DNA of 64,000 bases from Sva-07 sp963829585 (lineage in GTDB: Bacteria; Actinomycetota; Acidimicrobiia; Acidimicrobiales; Ilumatobacteraceae), in the NCBI GenBank assembly GCA_963829585.1, contig CAWHJD010000021.1, positions 124,001 to 188,000 of the forward strand. The letters are read 5' to 3'. The number at the start of each line of letters is the position of its first letter. Position 1 is the first letter of the stretch. The translations under genes and the position numbers were made by a program. Positions 36,451 through 45,835 of this stretch are shown here, piece by piece. The notes under the pieces were generated by a model. The model was not told the origin of the DNA and searched no databases. It saw only the letters and a list, made by a program, of their open reading frames with translations.

Positions 36451-38403
36451 TCAGTGAGGAAGTCGTTCGACCGCGTCGAGCACGGCCGGCGGGTCGGCGT
36501 CGGTGACGAAGTGGAGTTCCTGCACGGCTCGGGTCATCGCCACGTACAGGAGGCGGGCGCCGCGTTCGGTGACGTCCTGATCGGTCCCCTCACCGAGGAT
36601 CTCGTGGGGGTTCACGACGATGACACCGTCGAATTCGAGGCCCTTCACGGCCTCCGGGCCGAACAACGGGATCTCCGAGCCGTCGAGTTCGTGGACGTGA
36701 TCGACCGCGACGAGTCCGTGCGACTCGAGCGCGGCGGAGATCGAGTCGTGGAGCACCGGTGGCGCGACCACGGCGCTGATCCGCCGGCGTTGCTTCGTCG
36801 CCACCGCGAGGTCGGCGACCGCGTCGGCCAGTCCCGACGACGTGGCCCGCAGCCAGCTCGGCGGCGCCCCCGTACGACGCACGCTGCGACTCTCGGTCGC
36901 GTCGACGCCGGTGTGCGCCAGCAGCCGGTTGGCCACCGCCAGGATCGGCTCGGGCACGCGATAGCCGATCGTCAGGTCCGCGACGGTGCCGGCGGGCCGG
37001 TCGCGCACCGTGAGATGGTCGAACACTGCCGACCACCGCTCCTGGCCGGCAGGGGTGGTCGACTGGGCGACGTCGCCGACCAGGGTCATGGATCCGGTCG
37101 GGCTGCGTCGTGCGATCACCCGCAGCGCGACGGCGGAGTGGTCCTGGGCCTCGTCGACGATCACGTGGCCGTACGTGAACGGCGACCCGTCGAGCATCGA
37201 GTTCGCCTCGTCGACGAGCAGTTGGTCGGCACGGGTCCACGCGCGACGCTTCCCCGATGGTCCCGGCAACAGCCGATCGACGAGCCGGACCGGCTTCTGC
37301 GTCGGCCACGCGGTGTTGATCGCCGCCTTGAGCGACGCCGCCTGCCGCCAGGTGTCCTCCGACCCGGTCCGTCGGAGCAGTTCGCGCTGCGCCAACGACC
37401 GCATCCGCTCACGTCGCTGGTTCAACGGGCTGGTGCCCGACTTCGCGATCTCCAACCATTCGGCGAACTGGTCGCGGTCGATCACGTGGGTCCGAGCACC
37501 GACGGGAACGCGGATGTCGTCGACGGGTGGCCGGATCGCCGCCAGCGCCAGGTCCGACAGGTCGTCGAGTCGCGCTGCATCACCCTTCCAGCGCGCCGAC
37601 CGGACATCGTCGACGCCGGTCACCTCCACCCGCGGGATGCAGAGCTCGTCGACCGTCGCCTGACGAACCGACCGCTCGCCGAGCGATGGCAGGACGTTGC
37701 CGATGTAGTCGAGGAACGCCTTGTTCGGTCCCACCACCAACACGCCGTCACGCGCCAGCCGACCACGGTGTTCGAACAGCAGGTACGCCGCCCGGTGGAG
37801 CGCAACGGCGGTCTTGCCGGTGCCCGGACCACCCTGCACGACGAGTACCTGGTCGATGGGCGCGCGGATGACGATGTCCTGCTCGGCCTGGATCGTCGAC
37901 ACGATCTCACGCATCTCGCCGGAACGTTCGGCGCCGATCTCGGCGAGCACGGGGTCGGGGATGCCGCCCGCCACCTCCCCTTCGTCGGGGTCGTCGAGGT
38001 GCTCGTCGAGGTAGGCGATGATGTCGCCGTCGTCGAGGGTGAACCGCCGGCGCAACGCCACCCCGAGCGGGTCGACCGACGTCGCGCGGTAGAACGGCGC
38101 CGCGATCGGTGCGCGCCAGTCGACGACGACGGGATCGTGACGGTCGTCCTCGATGTGCCGGCGCCCGATGTACCACTCGTCGATCCGGCCGAAGAAGTCA
38201 CCGGAGCCGGGTCCCCGAAGGTCCTCCAGCGCGTCGGCGACCGTGACCTCGATGTACTCCGTGGTGATCTCGTCCGCCGCTGCACCGGGGTCGACGGCCT
38301 CGAGTCGGGCGATCATCCGATCGCGCGACGACCGCGCGAACGCGAGGCGGCCACGCTCGGCACCGAGCTCGGGGAACAGGTCGGCGTTCACAGGGGTCGC
38401 CAA
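36451..38403 (-). CDS. UvrD-family helicase-like protein, HelD type
   Basis: A 650-residue superfamily 1 ATPase related to HelD, which clears stalled RNA polymerase. Walker A is GGPGTGKTAVALHRAA (about residues 200-215) and motif II DEAQDHS; the last motifs are KGLEFDGVIVVNP and LLYVAMTRAVQ. The N-terminal 150 residues, with a long helical arm and PVVVDWRAPIAAPFYRA, are typical of HelD rather than UvrD or PcrA. It is a stand-alone gene on the minus strand between mftC and plsY. Confidence 0.87.
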   Translation of the reverse strand: MATPVNADLFPELGAERGRLAFARSSRDRMIARLEAVDPGAAADEITTEYIEVTVADALEDLRGPGSGDFFGRIDEWYIGRRHIEDDRHDPVVVDWRAPIAAPFYRATSVDPLGVALRRRFTLDDGDIIAYLDEHLDDPDEGEVAGGIPDPVLAEIGAERSGEMREIVSTIQAEQDIVIRAPIDQVLVVQGGPGTGKTAVALHRAAYLLFEHRGRLARDGVLVVGPNKAFLDYIGNVLPSLGERSVRQATVDELCIPRVEVTGVDDVRSARWKGDAARLDDLSDLALAAIRPPVDDIRVPVGARTHVIDRDQFAEWLEIAKSGTSPLNQRRERMRSLAQRELLRRTGSEDTWRQAASLKAAINTAWPTQKPVRLVDRLLPGPSGKRRAWTRADQLLVDEANSMLDGSPFTYGHVIVDEAQDHSAVALRVIARRSPTGSMTLVGDVAQSTTPAGQERWSAVFDHLTVRDRPAGTVADLTIGYRVPEPILAVANRLLAHTGVDATESRSVRRTGAPPSWLRATSSGLADAVADLAVATKQRRRISAVVAPPVLHDSISAALESHGLVAVDHVHELDGSEIPLFGPEAVKGLEFDGVIVVNPHEILGEGTDQDVTERGARLLYVAMTRAVQELHFVTDADPPAVLDAVERLPH

Positions 38404-38446
38404 GTTAGCCGCCTCGCGGACGGTCGCTGTGTCCGTTAGCGACCGG

Positions 38447-39043
38447 ATGCTGCAAGGATCGACGTTCGTGTTCGTCCTCGTGTTGGTCGCCTACGTCATC
38501 GGCACGTTCCCGAGCGCGATCCTGATCGCTCGGGCGAACGGCGTGGACATCTCCACGTTCGGCTCCGGGAACCCGGGCGCGTCGAACGTGACCCGGGCGC
38601 TCGGATGGCGCAAGGGGGTGTGGGTGTACCTCCTCGACGCCGGCAAGGGGGCGCTGGCCACGGGCCTGGGTCTCGCCGTCGACGGCCGGCCGGCCGCCTA
38701 CTGGTGCGCCGCCGCGGCCATCGTCGGCCACATGTTCCCCGTGTTCCGACACTTCAAGGGCGGCAAGGGCGTCGCCACCGGATCCGGAGCGCTGCTGGTC
38801 GTCCAGCCGATCCTCGCACCGCTGGCCGTCGGAATCTGGTGGGTCGTGACCAAGGTGACGGGAAAGGCCGCGCTCGGATCGGTGATCGCCGTCGCACTGG
38901 TGCCGATCGGGATCATCGTGATGGACCAACCACGATGGGAACTCATCGCCGTCGCCGGGGTCTGTGCGCTCATCCTGCTGAAGCACACGAGCAACATCAA
39001 GCGGATGATTCGACGGGAAGAGCACTCGCTCAGCCAGAATTGA
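38447..39043 (+). CDS. plsY: Glycerol-3-phosphate acyltransferase PlsY
   Basis: A 198-residue membrane protein with five helices that makes lysophosphatidate from acyl-phosphate and glycerol 3-phosphate. All three PlsY motifs are present: GTFPSAILIARANGVD, STFGSGNPGASNVTRALG and HMFPVFRHFKGGKGVATGSG. ATG 38447 is used. The OYE-type gene begins seven bases after its stop, so the two share a transcript. Confidence 0.92.
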   Translation: MLQGSTFVFVLVLVAYVIGTFPSAILIARANGVDISTFGSGNPGASNVTRALGWRKGVWVYLLDAGKGALATGLGLAVDGRPAAYWCAAAAIVGHMFPVFRHFKGGKGVATGSGALLVVQPILAPLAVGIWWVVTKVTGKAALGSVIAVALVPIGIIVMDQPRWELIAVAGVCALILLKHTSNIKRMIRREEHSLSQN

Positions 39044-39050
39044 CCCCCTG

Positions 39051-40941
39051 ATGCAGCTGCTGTCGCCCATCACCCTCGCGTCGCGAACCGCGCCGAACCG
39101 CGTCGTGTTCGGTCCGCACGTGACCAATCTCGGCGCCGACGACCGCTCGATCCCCGCCCGGCAGGTGGCGTACTACGAGCGCCGTGCGCGTGGCGGGTGC
39201 GGGACGATCGTGGTCGAGGGTGCTTCCGTTCACCCGTCCGACTGGCCGTACGAACGCGCCCCGCTCGCCGAGCGGTGCGGCCCGGGTTGGGCCGACGTCG
39301 TGGCCGCATGTCGACCCCACGGCTCGCTCGTGATCGCCTCGCTCGATCACGCCGGCGGCCAGGGATCGTCGGCCTACAGTCAGGCCCCGCTCTGGGCGCC
39401 GTCTCGGGTGCCCGAGGTCAACAGTCGCGAAGTCCCGAAGTGGATGGAGGCCGACGACGTCGACGCGGTGATCGACGGATTCGCGGCCGCGACCCGGATC
39501 GCCGTCGAGGCCGACGTCGACGGCGTGGAGATCAACGCCGGCCAACACAGCCTGGTACGCCAGTTCCTCTCGGGCCTCACCAACCAGCGCGACGATGCCT
39601 GGGGCCACGACCGTCTACTTTTCGCCCGCCAGGTGATCGAGGCCGTGCGCGCGTCGTCGGATGGTCGGATCGTCGGGCTGCGGCTGTCGTGCGACGAGCT
39701 CGCACCGTGGGCCGGCATCACCCCCGAGATGGCACCTGACATCGCCGTCGCATTGGTCGCCACAGGGCTCGACTACCTCGTGGTCACCCGGGGCTCGATC
39801 TACACGGTCGAGAAGACCCGACCGGACTTCCACGAACCGACCGGGTTCAACATCGACGTGTGCCGAGCAGTACGTGCGGCCGTCCACCAGGCGCATCCCG
39901 ACGTGCCGGTCGTCCTGCAGGGATCCGTCGTCGATGTCGGCCAGGCCGAGTGGGCCCTCGGTGGCTACGACGATCCGTCGGGCTGCGACGCCGTCGAGAT
40001 GACTCGCGCCCAGATCGCCGATCCCGACCTCGTCGCGAAGCTCACCGCCGACCTCGCCGATCAGATCCGCCCGTGCACGCGCTGCAACCAGACCTGCCAG
40101 GTGCGCGACGCCGCGCAACCCGATCGTGACGTGCATCGCCGAACCGACGAGTGGCCGCGAAACCGAGGATCCCGACTGGTACGTCCCGGCGACACACCCC
40201 CGCGACGTGGTCGTCGTCGGTGCCGGGCCGGCAGGACTCGAGGCAGCCCGGGTCGCCGCGCTCCGCGGTCATCGGGTGACCGTCGTGGAACGCACCGATC
40301 GTGTGGGGGGCCTCGCCCGCGCCGCCGGCCCGAACGGGGTGCTCGTCGACTGGTGGGAGCGCGAGCTCGATCGACTCGGCATCGACCTCCGTCTCGGATC
40401 CGACACCTGGGAGACCGACGAGCGCACCGTGGTGATCCAGGCAACGGGATCGCTCGCCGGGCCGCGGGCGTACGAGACCGCTGACGACGCCACGGTGATC
40501 GACATCGCGGACCTCCGCCGAGGTGTGGCCGAGCTGCCCGACGACGGACCGATCGTGCTGTTCGACCCGATCGGTGGGCCGATCGCGGTCGCGCTCGCCG
40601 AAGACCTCGGAGAGCGGGCCGTACTCGTCACGCAGGACAACATCGCCGGCAACGAACTCGCCCGAACCGGTGACCTGGCCCCGGCGAACTCCCGCCTCGC
40701 GCAGCGGGGCGTCACGATCGAACGCCGCACCCTGCTGCGTGCGGTCCGGCCCGGCGAGGTCGACGTCGAGGACCGCTACACCGGCGCGCGACGCACGATC
40801 GCGGGCGTCGCGCTCGTCGACTGTGGATTCCGCGTGCCGACCGAACCCATCGACGGCGCCAACCGGATCGGCGACGCTGTCGCGCCGCGGACGATCCACG
40901 AAGCGGTGCTCGAGGCCCGGCGGGTTGCCCACTCGATCTGA
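39051..40941 (+). CDS. OYE/FadH-type FMN-FAD oxidoreductase, probably mycofactocin-associated, frameshifted
   Basis: Read across one shift this is a protein of about 629 residues. An FMN TIM barrel of the old-yellow-enzyme type (about residues 1-340, LSPITLASRTAPNRVVFGPH) is followed by the [4Fe-4S] site CTRCNQTC, and a NAD(P)/FAD part starting VVVVGAGPAGLEAARV. The layout is that of 2,4-dienoyl-CoA reductase. The N-terminal text (HPSDWPYERAPLAERCGPGW, SSAYSQAPLWAPSRV) matches what I recall of the mycofactocin-system FadH/OYE oxidoreductase class. The frame changes near 40110-40113, where one extra C would be removed to give RDARNPIVTC. The mft link is inference from family memory and 2.7 kb distance. 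Confidence 0.8.
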
Positions 40942-40955
40942 CGCACACCGCGCGT

Positions 40956-42498
40956 CTACCCGGCTGGATCCGCCCAGTAGGGATCGCGTAGCAGTCGCTT
41001 CTTGAGCTTGCCGTGCGCCTCCCTCGGCAGCTGGTCGACGACGTCGTAGGACTTGGGCAACTTGTACGCCGCGAGCCGCTGCGCCGCGAAGGCGCGCACG
41101 TCGTCGAGATCGACGTCGCCCGACGGCTCGATCACGGCCTTCACCTGCTGGCCCCATTCCGGATCGGGGATCCCGAACACAGCCACGTCGGCCACTGATG
41201 GGTGCTCGCTCAGCACCGCTTCGATCTCGGCGGGATAGACGTTCGAGCCGGCGATCAGGATGAGATCGACCCGGCGGTCGGCCAGGTAGAGGAAGCCGTC
41301 GTCATCGAGCCAGCCGACGTCGCCGACGGTGAATCGGCCGTCGGGGAGTCGGATCGACGCAGTCTTGTCGGGATCGCCGTAGTACTCCGGAGCCCCGTCG
41401 GAGCGCCGGCAGTAGATCGTGCCGACCTCGCCGGGCGGGAGGTCATTGCCCTCGTCGTCGACGATCGAGTACTCGATGCGCGCCGACGCCTTGCCGACCG
41501 TGCCCGGGTGCGCCAGCCACTCGTGGCTGTCGCAGATCGCCGGACCCGTTCCCTCCGACGAGCCGTACATCTCGTAGATCACCGGCCCGAGCCACTCGAT
41601 CATCGCCACCTTCGCCCACGACGGGCACGGTGCCGCGGTGTGCAGGATCCACTCCAGCGACGACAGGTCGTGGGCGCCACGTTCCCGCTCGTCGAGTTTG
41701 AGCAGGCGCAGGAACTGGGTGGGCACCATCGGCGCCGCCGTGATGCGATGCCGTTCGACGAGCGCGAGGGTCTCGTTCGGATCGAACCGGGCCGCGACGA
41801 CCACCGGCACCCCGACCGACAGCGAGGCTCCCATCACTGCGCTGCCGAGCGCGTGGTACAGCGGCGTCGTGATGAGCGTCGCCCCGTGTCGGGGCATCCT
41901 GACGAGGGATCCCCAACCGGACCACACCGCGGCGAAACGGTCGACGGGCGCACCGAGCTCCGGTCGAGTGACGCCCTTGGACTTGCCGGTCGTGCCGCCG
42001 GTGAACATCAGTGCCGTCCCCGCCGCGCGCTGTGTGAGCAGGCCGTCACCCGCCCCGGCCAGCCAGGCCTCGTACTCGCCGCCGAGCTCGAGGATCGTGG
42101 TCACGGTCGTCCCCGCGGCAGCTTCCTCCACCACCGCCCGCAGCTCCGGTTCGACGACGATCAGTCGGCACCCGCTGTCCGTCGATCAAGGCGGCGAGCT
42201 CGACGGGGGTCAGGTGCCAGTTGAGCGGCACGACGCGACTCCCCGCCCGCGCGTTGCCGAGCTGGAACTCCGCCCACTCGCACCGGTTCCGCGCGAGGAC
42301 ACCCCACACGTCGCCGATCCCGATGTCGGCGCGGTCGAGAGCCCGAGCGAGTTGTCGGGCCCGCAGCTCCAGCTGGTCCCAGGTCAGCGATCGTTCGGGC
42401 CCGACGACGGCGAGCGTGCTCGGATCGCTCGGCGCCAGCAGACGCTCGGGCTGGAGATCGTGGTTCGCGACGTCGGCTTCGTTCGATGGTTCCCCCAT
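40956..42498 (-). CDS. Acyl-CoA synthetase (AMP-forming), frameshifted
   Basis: Read across one shift, a protein of about 513 residues that activates a carboxylic acid as acyl-AMP and acyl-CoA. The P-loop is MFTGGTTGKSKGVTRP, the A5 region YEMYGSSEGTGP, and the A8 hinge DDDGFLYLADRRVDLILIAG with the late catalytic Lys in AHGKLKKRLL. The first 108 residues (to ELAALIDG) are in one frame and the rest in another; removing one G near 42179-42181 joins them as LIDDSGCRLIVVEPEL. Convergent with the OYE gene by 14 bases and divergent from the SDR gene at 42537. Confidence 0.82.
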
Positions 42499-42536
42499 AC
42501 GGGCCGACAGTACGCGTCCTGCCACACTCGGGACCC

Positions 42537-43307
42537 ATGGGCAATGACCTGTTCGACCTCTCGGGGCGTGTGGCGGTGGTGACCGGTGGCTCTCGGGGTC
42601 TCGGCCGTGAAATGGTGCTCGCGTTCGCCGAACGGGGCGCCGACGTCGTGATCGCCAGCCGCAAACTCGACGCCTGCGAATCCGTCGCTCGGGAGGTCGA
42701 GACGATGGGCCGTCGGGCGCTCCCGATGGCGTATCACGCCGGCAGTTGGGACGACAGCCAACACCTCCACGACGCGGTCTACCGCGAGTTCGGGCGCTGC
42801 GACGTCCTGGTCAACAACGCCGGCATGTCACCGCTGTACCCGAGCGTCGACGCGATCAACGAGGCGCTCTACGACAAGGTGATGGACGTCAACCTCAAGG
42901 GGCCGTTCCGACTGTCGGCGCTGATCGGTACCCGGATGGCGGGGCCCGACCACGGAGGGAGCAACGGCGGTTCGATCATCTTCGTCTCGTCGATCGCCTC
43001 GCATCGTCCGAGCCCGAACGAACTCGTCTACGGCGCTGCGAAGGCGGGCATCAACAATCTGACGTACGGTCTCGCCCGCACACTCGGGCCGACGGTGCGC
43101 GTGAACTGCATTGCACCGGGCCCCTTCCTCACCGACATCTCCAAGGCGTGGGACCTCGACGCGTTCGAACGGTCGGCCAAGGCCGGGTTCGCGTTGGGCC
43201 GGGGCGGCGAACCTCGCGAGATCGTGGGCACCGCGCTCTACCTCGCGAGCGACGCATCGTCGTACACGACCGGCGCCGTGATCGACGTCGACGGTGGACC
43301 GCGCTGA
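42537..43307 (+). CDS. Short-chain dehydrogenase/reductase
   Basis: A 256-residue classical SDR. The cofactor loop is VTGGSRGLGREM, the structural motif NNAG, the active site Ser in FVSSIASH and YGAAKAGINNL (Tyr and Lys), ending with the usual GAVIDVDGGPR. It starts 38 bases from a divergent acyl-CoA synthetase and precedes another one by 65 bases, which suggests a role in fatty or aromatic acid metabolism. It lacks the insertion typical of mycofactocin-coupled SDRs, so it probably uses free NAD(P). Confidence 0.88.
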   Translation: MGNDLFDLSGRVAVVTGGSRGLGREMVLAFAERGADVVIASRKLDACESVAREVETMGRRALPMAYHAGSWDDSQHLHDAVYREFGRCDVLVNNAGMSPLYPSVDAINEALYDKVMDVNLKGPFRLSALIGTRMAGPDHGGSNGGSIIFVSSIASHRPSPNELVYGAAKAGINNLTYGLARTLGPTVRVNCIAPGPFLTDISKAWDLDAFERSAKAGFALGRGGEPREIVGTALYLASDASSYTTGAVIDVDGGPR

Positions 43308-43372
43308 ATCGGACTGCCGTACGTCACGGGTCCACGTGATCGCGGCCACGGCAGCATCGCTACTGTGACCGC

Positions 43373-45004
43373 ATGGAAATGCACTTCGCGACTGTCTGGG
43401 AGTCGATCGCCGACGCGATCCCCGAGCTGCCGGCGGTGACGCACGGCGACGTCACACGAACGTGGGGGGAATACGACGAACGTGCGGCCCGCATCGCCGG
43501 GGCGCTCGACGCCGCCGGGTTGCGACCCGACTCGAAGGTCTCGTTGTTCATGTACAACTCCAACGAGTACATGGAGTCGCAGTTCGGTGTGTTCAAGATG
43601 CGCGGGGTGCCGATCAACGTCAACTACCGCTATCTGGACGACGAGCTGTGGTACCTGCTCGACAATTCCGACTCCGAGGCGATCATCTTCCACTCGTCGC
43701 TCGGCGACCGAGTGGCGCGCGTGGCCGACCGCCTCCCGAAGTTGAAGCTGCTCATCGAAGTCGACGACGGCGGAGCCGGCCAGGTGCCCGATGCCGTCGC
43801 GTACGACGAGGTGGTCGCGACGACGGAGCCGATGGCGCGCCTCGAACGGTCGGAGGACGACCTGTACATGCTCTACACCGGTGGAACCACCGGCATGCCC
43901 AAGGGCGTGATGTACGACATGGGCGGCCTCACCCGCGGATTCGTCACACTGGGGCTCCCCATGCTGGGTCTGGCCGCACCATCCGACGCCGCGGAGGTCG
44001 CCGGGATGATCAAGGGCGCTTCGGCCAACGGCCCGACCCTCACGTCGATCCCGGCGGCGCCCCTGATGCACGGCACCGGGTGCTGGCTCGGCTGGTTCAT
44101 TCCCCACCTCGCGGGCGGCCACGTCGTCACGCTCGAGAGCCGGAGCCTCGACGCCCACGAACTGTTGGCCACCGTCGAGCGGCACCGCGTGACGTCGATC
44201 ACGATCGTGGGCGACAGCTTCGCCAAGCCGATCATCCGGGCACTCGACGAGGGCAAGCCCGGCGACGGCCCGTACGACACGTCGTCGATCGGCATGTTCA
44301 TCTCGTCGGGCGTGATGTGGACCTCCGAGGTCAAGCAGCAGCTGCTCGATCGCATCGAGCAGGCCGTCCTCGTCGACGCCATCGGATCGTCGGAGGGGTC
44401 GATGGGCACGCAGATCACGATGAAGGGCGTGCCGACCGAGACCGCCAAGTTCACCAAGACGCCCGAGACCAAGGTGTTCACCGACGACGACCGTGAGGTC
44501 GAGCCGGGTTCCGATGACGTGGGCATGGTTGCCGCCGGTGGCAACGTGCCGATCGGGTACTACAAGGACGAGGTGAAGTCGGCCAAGACGTTCCGGGTCA
44601 TCGACGGGGTCCGCTACTCGTTCCCCGGCGACTTCGCCAAGGTCGCAGCCGACGGCTCACTGATCCTGTTGGGGCGCGGCAGCCAGGTGATCAACACGGG
44701 CGGCGAGAAGGTCTTCCCCGAGGAGGTCGAGGAAGCAGTCAAGCGGGTGCCGGGCGTCCGTGACTGCCTGGTGGTCGGTCTGGAGAACGAGAAGTTCGGC
44801 CAGGCGGTCACTGCGGTCGTCTCGCTCGACGACGACGCCACCGTCGATTCGGCGTCGATCATCGCCTCGGTGAAGCACGATCTGGCCGGCTACAAGGCAC
44901 CCAAGTCGGTGGTCTTCGTCCCGCATGTCCCCCGCGCCCCCAACGGCAAGGCCGATTACCGCCTGGCCAAGGAGCACGCCGAATCCGCAGCCACCCCCGC
45001 CTGA
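43373..45004 (+). CDS. Acyl-CoA synthetase (FadD-like)
   Basis: A 543-residue AMP-forming ligase. The P-loop is MLYTGGTTGMPKGVMYD (about residues 163-179), the A5 region DAIGSSEGSMG, and the hinge ILLGRGSQVINTGGEKVFPEEVEE with Lys in NGKADYR near the end. The closest general type is the actinobacterial long-chain/steroid-acid synthetases. A TACTGT box at 43362-43367 lies five bases before the ATG, so the mRNA is probably leaderless. It ends at a convergent hairpin. Confidence 0.88.
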   Translation: MEMHFATVWESIADAIPELPAVTHGDVTRTWGEYDERAARIAGALDAAGLRPDSKVSLFMYNSNEYMESQFGVFKMRGVPINVNYRYLDDELWYLLDNSDSEAIIFHSSLGDRVARVADRLPKLKLLIEVDDGGAGQVPDAVAYDEVVATTEPMARLERSEDDLYMLYTGGTTGMPKGVMYDMGGLTRGFVTLGLPMLGLAAPSDAAEVAGMIKGASANGPTLTSIPAAPLMHGTGCWLGWFIPHLAGGHVVTLESRSLDAHELLATVERHRVTSITIVGDSFAKPIIRALDEGKPGDGPYDTSSIGMFISSGVMWTSEVKQQLLDRIEQAVLVDAIGSSEGSMGTQITMKGVPTETAKFTKTPETKVFTDDDREVEPGSDDVGMVAAGGNVPIGYYKDEVKSAKTFRVIDGVRYSFPGDFAKVAADGSLILLGRGSQVINTGGEKVFPEEVEEAVKRVPGVRDCLVVGLENEKFGQAVTAVVSLDDDATVDSASIIASVKHDLAGYKAPKSVVFVPHVPRAPNGKADYRLAKEHAESAATPA

Positions 45005-45057
45005 CCGTTCTCGTGAACAACTGCGCGACCTGACCGCGCTCTTGTTCACGAGAACGG
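45005..45057. terminator. Hairpin between convergent genes, family C, copy 1
   Basis: A 16-base perfect inverted repeat (CCGTTCTCGTGAACAA at 45005-45020; complement 45042-45057) with a 21-base loop containing CCTGACCGCGC lies between the fadD-like stop and the hydrolase stop at 45059. A shorter relative is at 51511-51550. Confidence 0.75.
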
Positions 45058-45058
45058 G

Positions 45059-45814
45059 CTAGAGCAGTTTCTCGGCGAAGAAATCGAGGACGCGTTCGAC
45101 GCTGGAGTCGTCCCGTTGCTCGGTGAGCACGGAGTGGTCACGCTTCGAACGACTCGGGAGTTCGACGGCGATGAACGCGTCGCCGAGCAGGTCGCGCAGC
45201 GTCGAGAACCGGTCGCCCACCGAGAAGTCCTCGGTGTAGCGAAGGCCGAGCACCTGGCAACCCTGCGCCGCGCGCTCGGCGACCGTCGCAGCGTCGTCGG
45301 GCGACAGGTTCACATCCGCGGCACGAGCCTTGCCGAAGGGGAACGGCATCGACGGCTGGGAGAGCACGGGGGCCACCATGATGTCGTCGACCATCATCCC
45401 GAGCGCGAACCCACCCGAGAAGCACATGCCCACCGCGCCGACCCCGGGGCCACCGACGTCCTGATGGAGATTGCGCGCCAACGCTCGCAACCACGCGATG
45501 ACCGGCGATGTCTGGTTGAGCGCCAGTGCCGCGAATTCCTTGGCGATGCACACCTTGACCACTGCGGCGAGTGCCACGGCGTTCGATGGCGGCTTGCCGG
45601 GGGTACCGAACAGCGATGGCATCACGACGGTGAAGCCACGATCCACCACCTCGTCGGCGAACCTCGTGACGAGCGGGGTGATGTTGGGCACCTCGTGGAT
45701 CACGACGACCCCCGGCCCGGTGCCGCGCCGGTAGGTCGGGAAGGTCATGCCGGCGGCAGAGAACTCACCCAGCTCCCACCCCTCCAGCACCGCCGCGTAC
45801 TCAGGCTTCGTCAT
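45059..45814 (-). CDS. Dienelactone hydrolase family protein
   Basis: A 251-residue alpha/beta hydrolase of the dienelactone hydrolase type. The oxyanion region GVVVIHEVPNITP and the nucleophile segment VGAVGMCFSGGFAL are clear; in this family the nucleophile is Cys. The C-terminal His is in SKRDHSVLTEQ. It follows the phosphotransferase gene by 21 bases and is probably co-transcribed. The natural substrate is unknown. Confidence 0.85.
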   Translation of the reverse strand: MTKPEYAAVLEGWELGEFSAAGMTFPTYRRGTGPGVVVIHEVPNITPLVTRFADEVVDRGFTVVMPSLFGTPGKPPSNAVALAAVVKVCIAKEFAALALNQTSPVIAWLRALARNLHQDVGGPGVGAVGMCFSGGFALGMMVDDIMVAPVLSQPSMPFPFGKARAADVNLSPDDAATVAERAAQGCQVLGLRYTEDFSVGDRFSTLRDLLGDAFIAVELPSRSKRDHSVLTEQRDDSSVERVLDFFAEKLL

Positions 45815-45835
45815 GTCGCTCCTCGTCGTTCGGGT

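Noticed and set aside
36454..38439. Plus-strand frame of about 660 codons antisense to the HelD gene
   Set aside because: Arg/His/Asp-rich translation without domains; the helicase on the other strand has all motifs.
42537..43307. Mycofactocin-coupled SDR to match mftABC
   Set aside because: It is a classical SDR with ordinary spacing and lacks the insertion and N-terminal text that I associate with the mycofactocin-coupled group.
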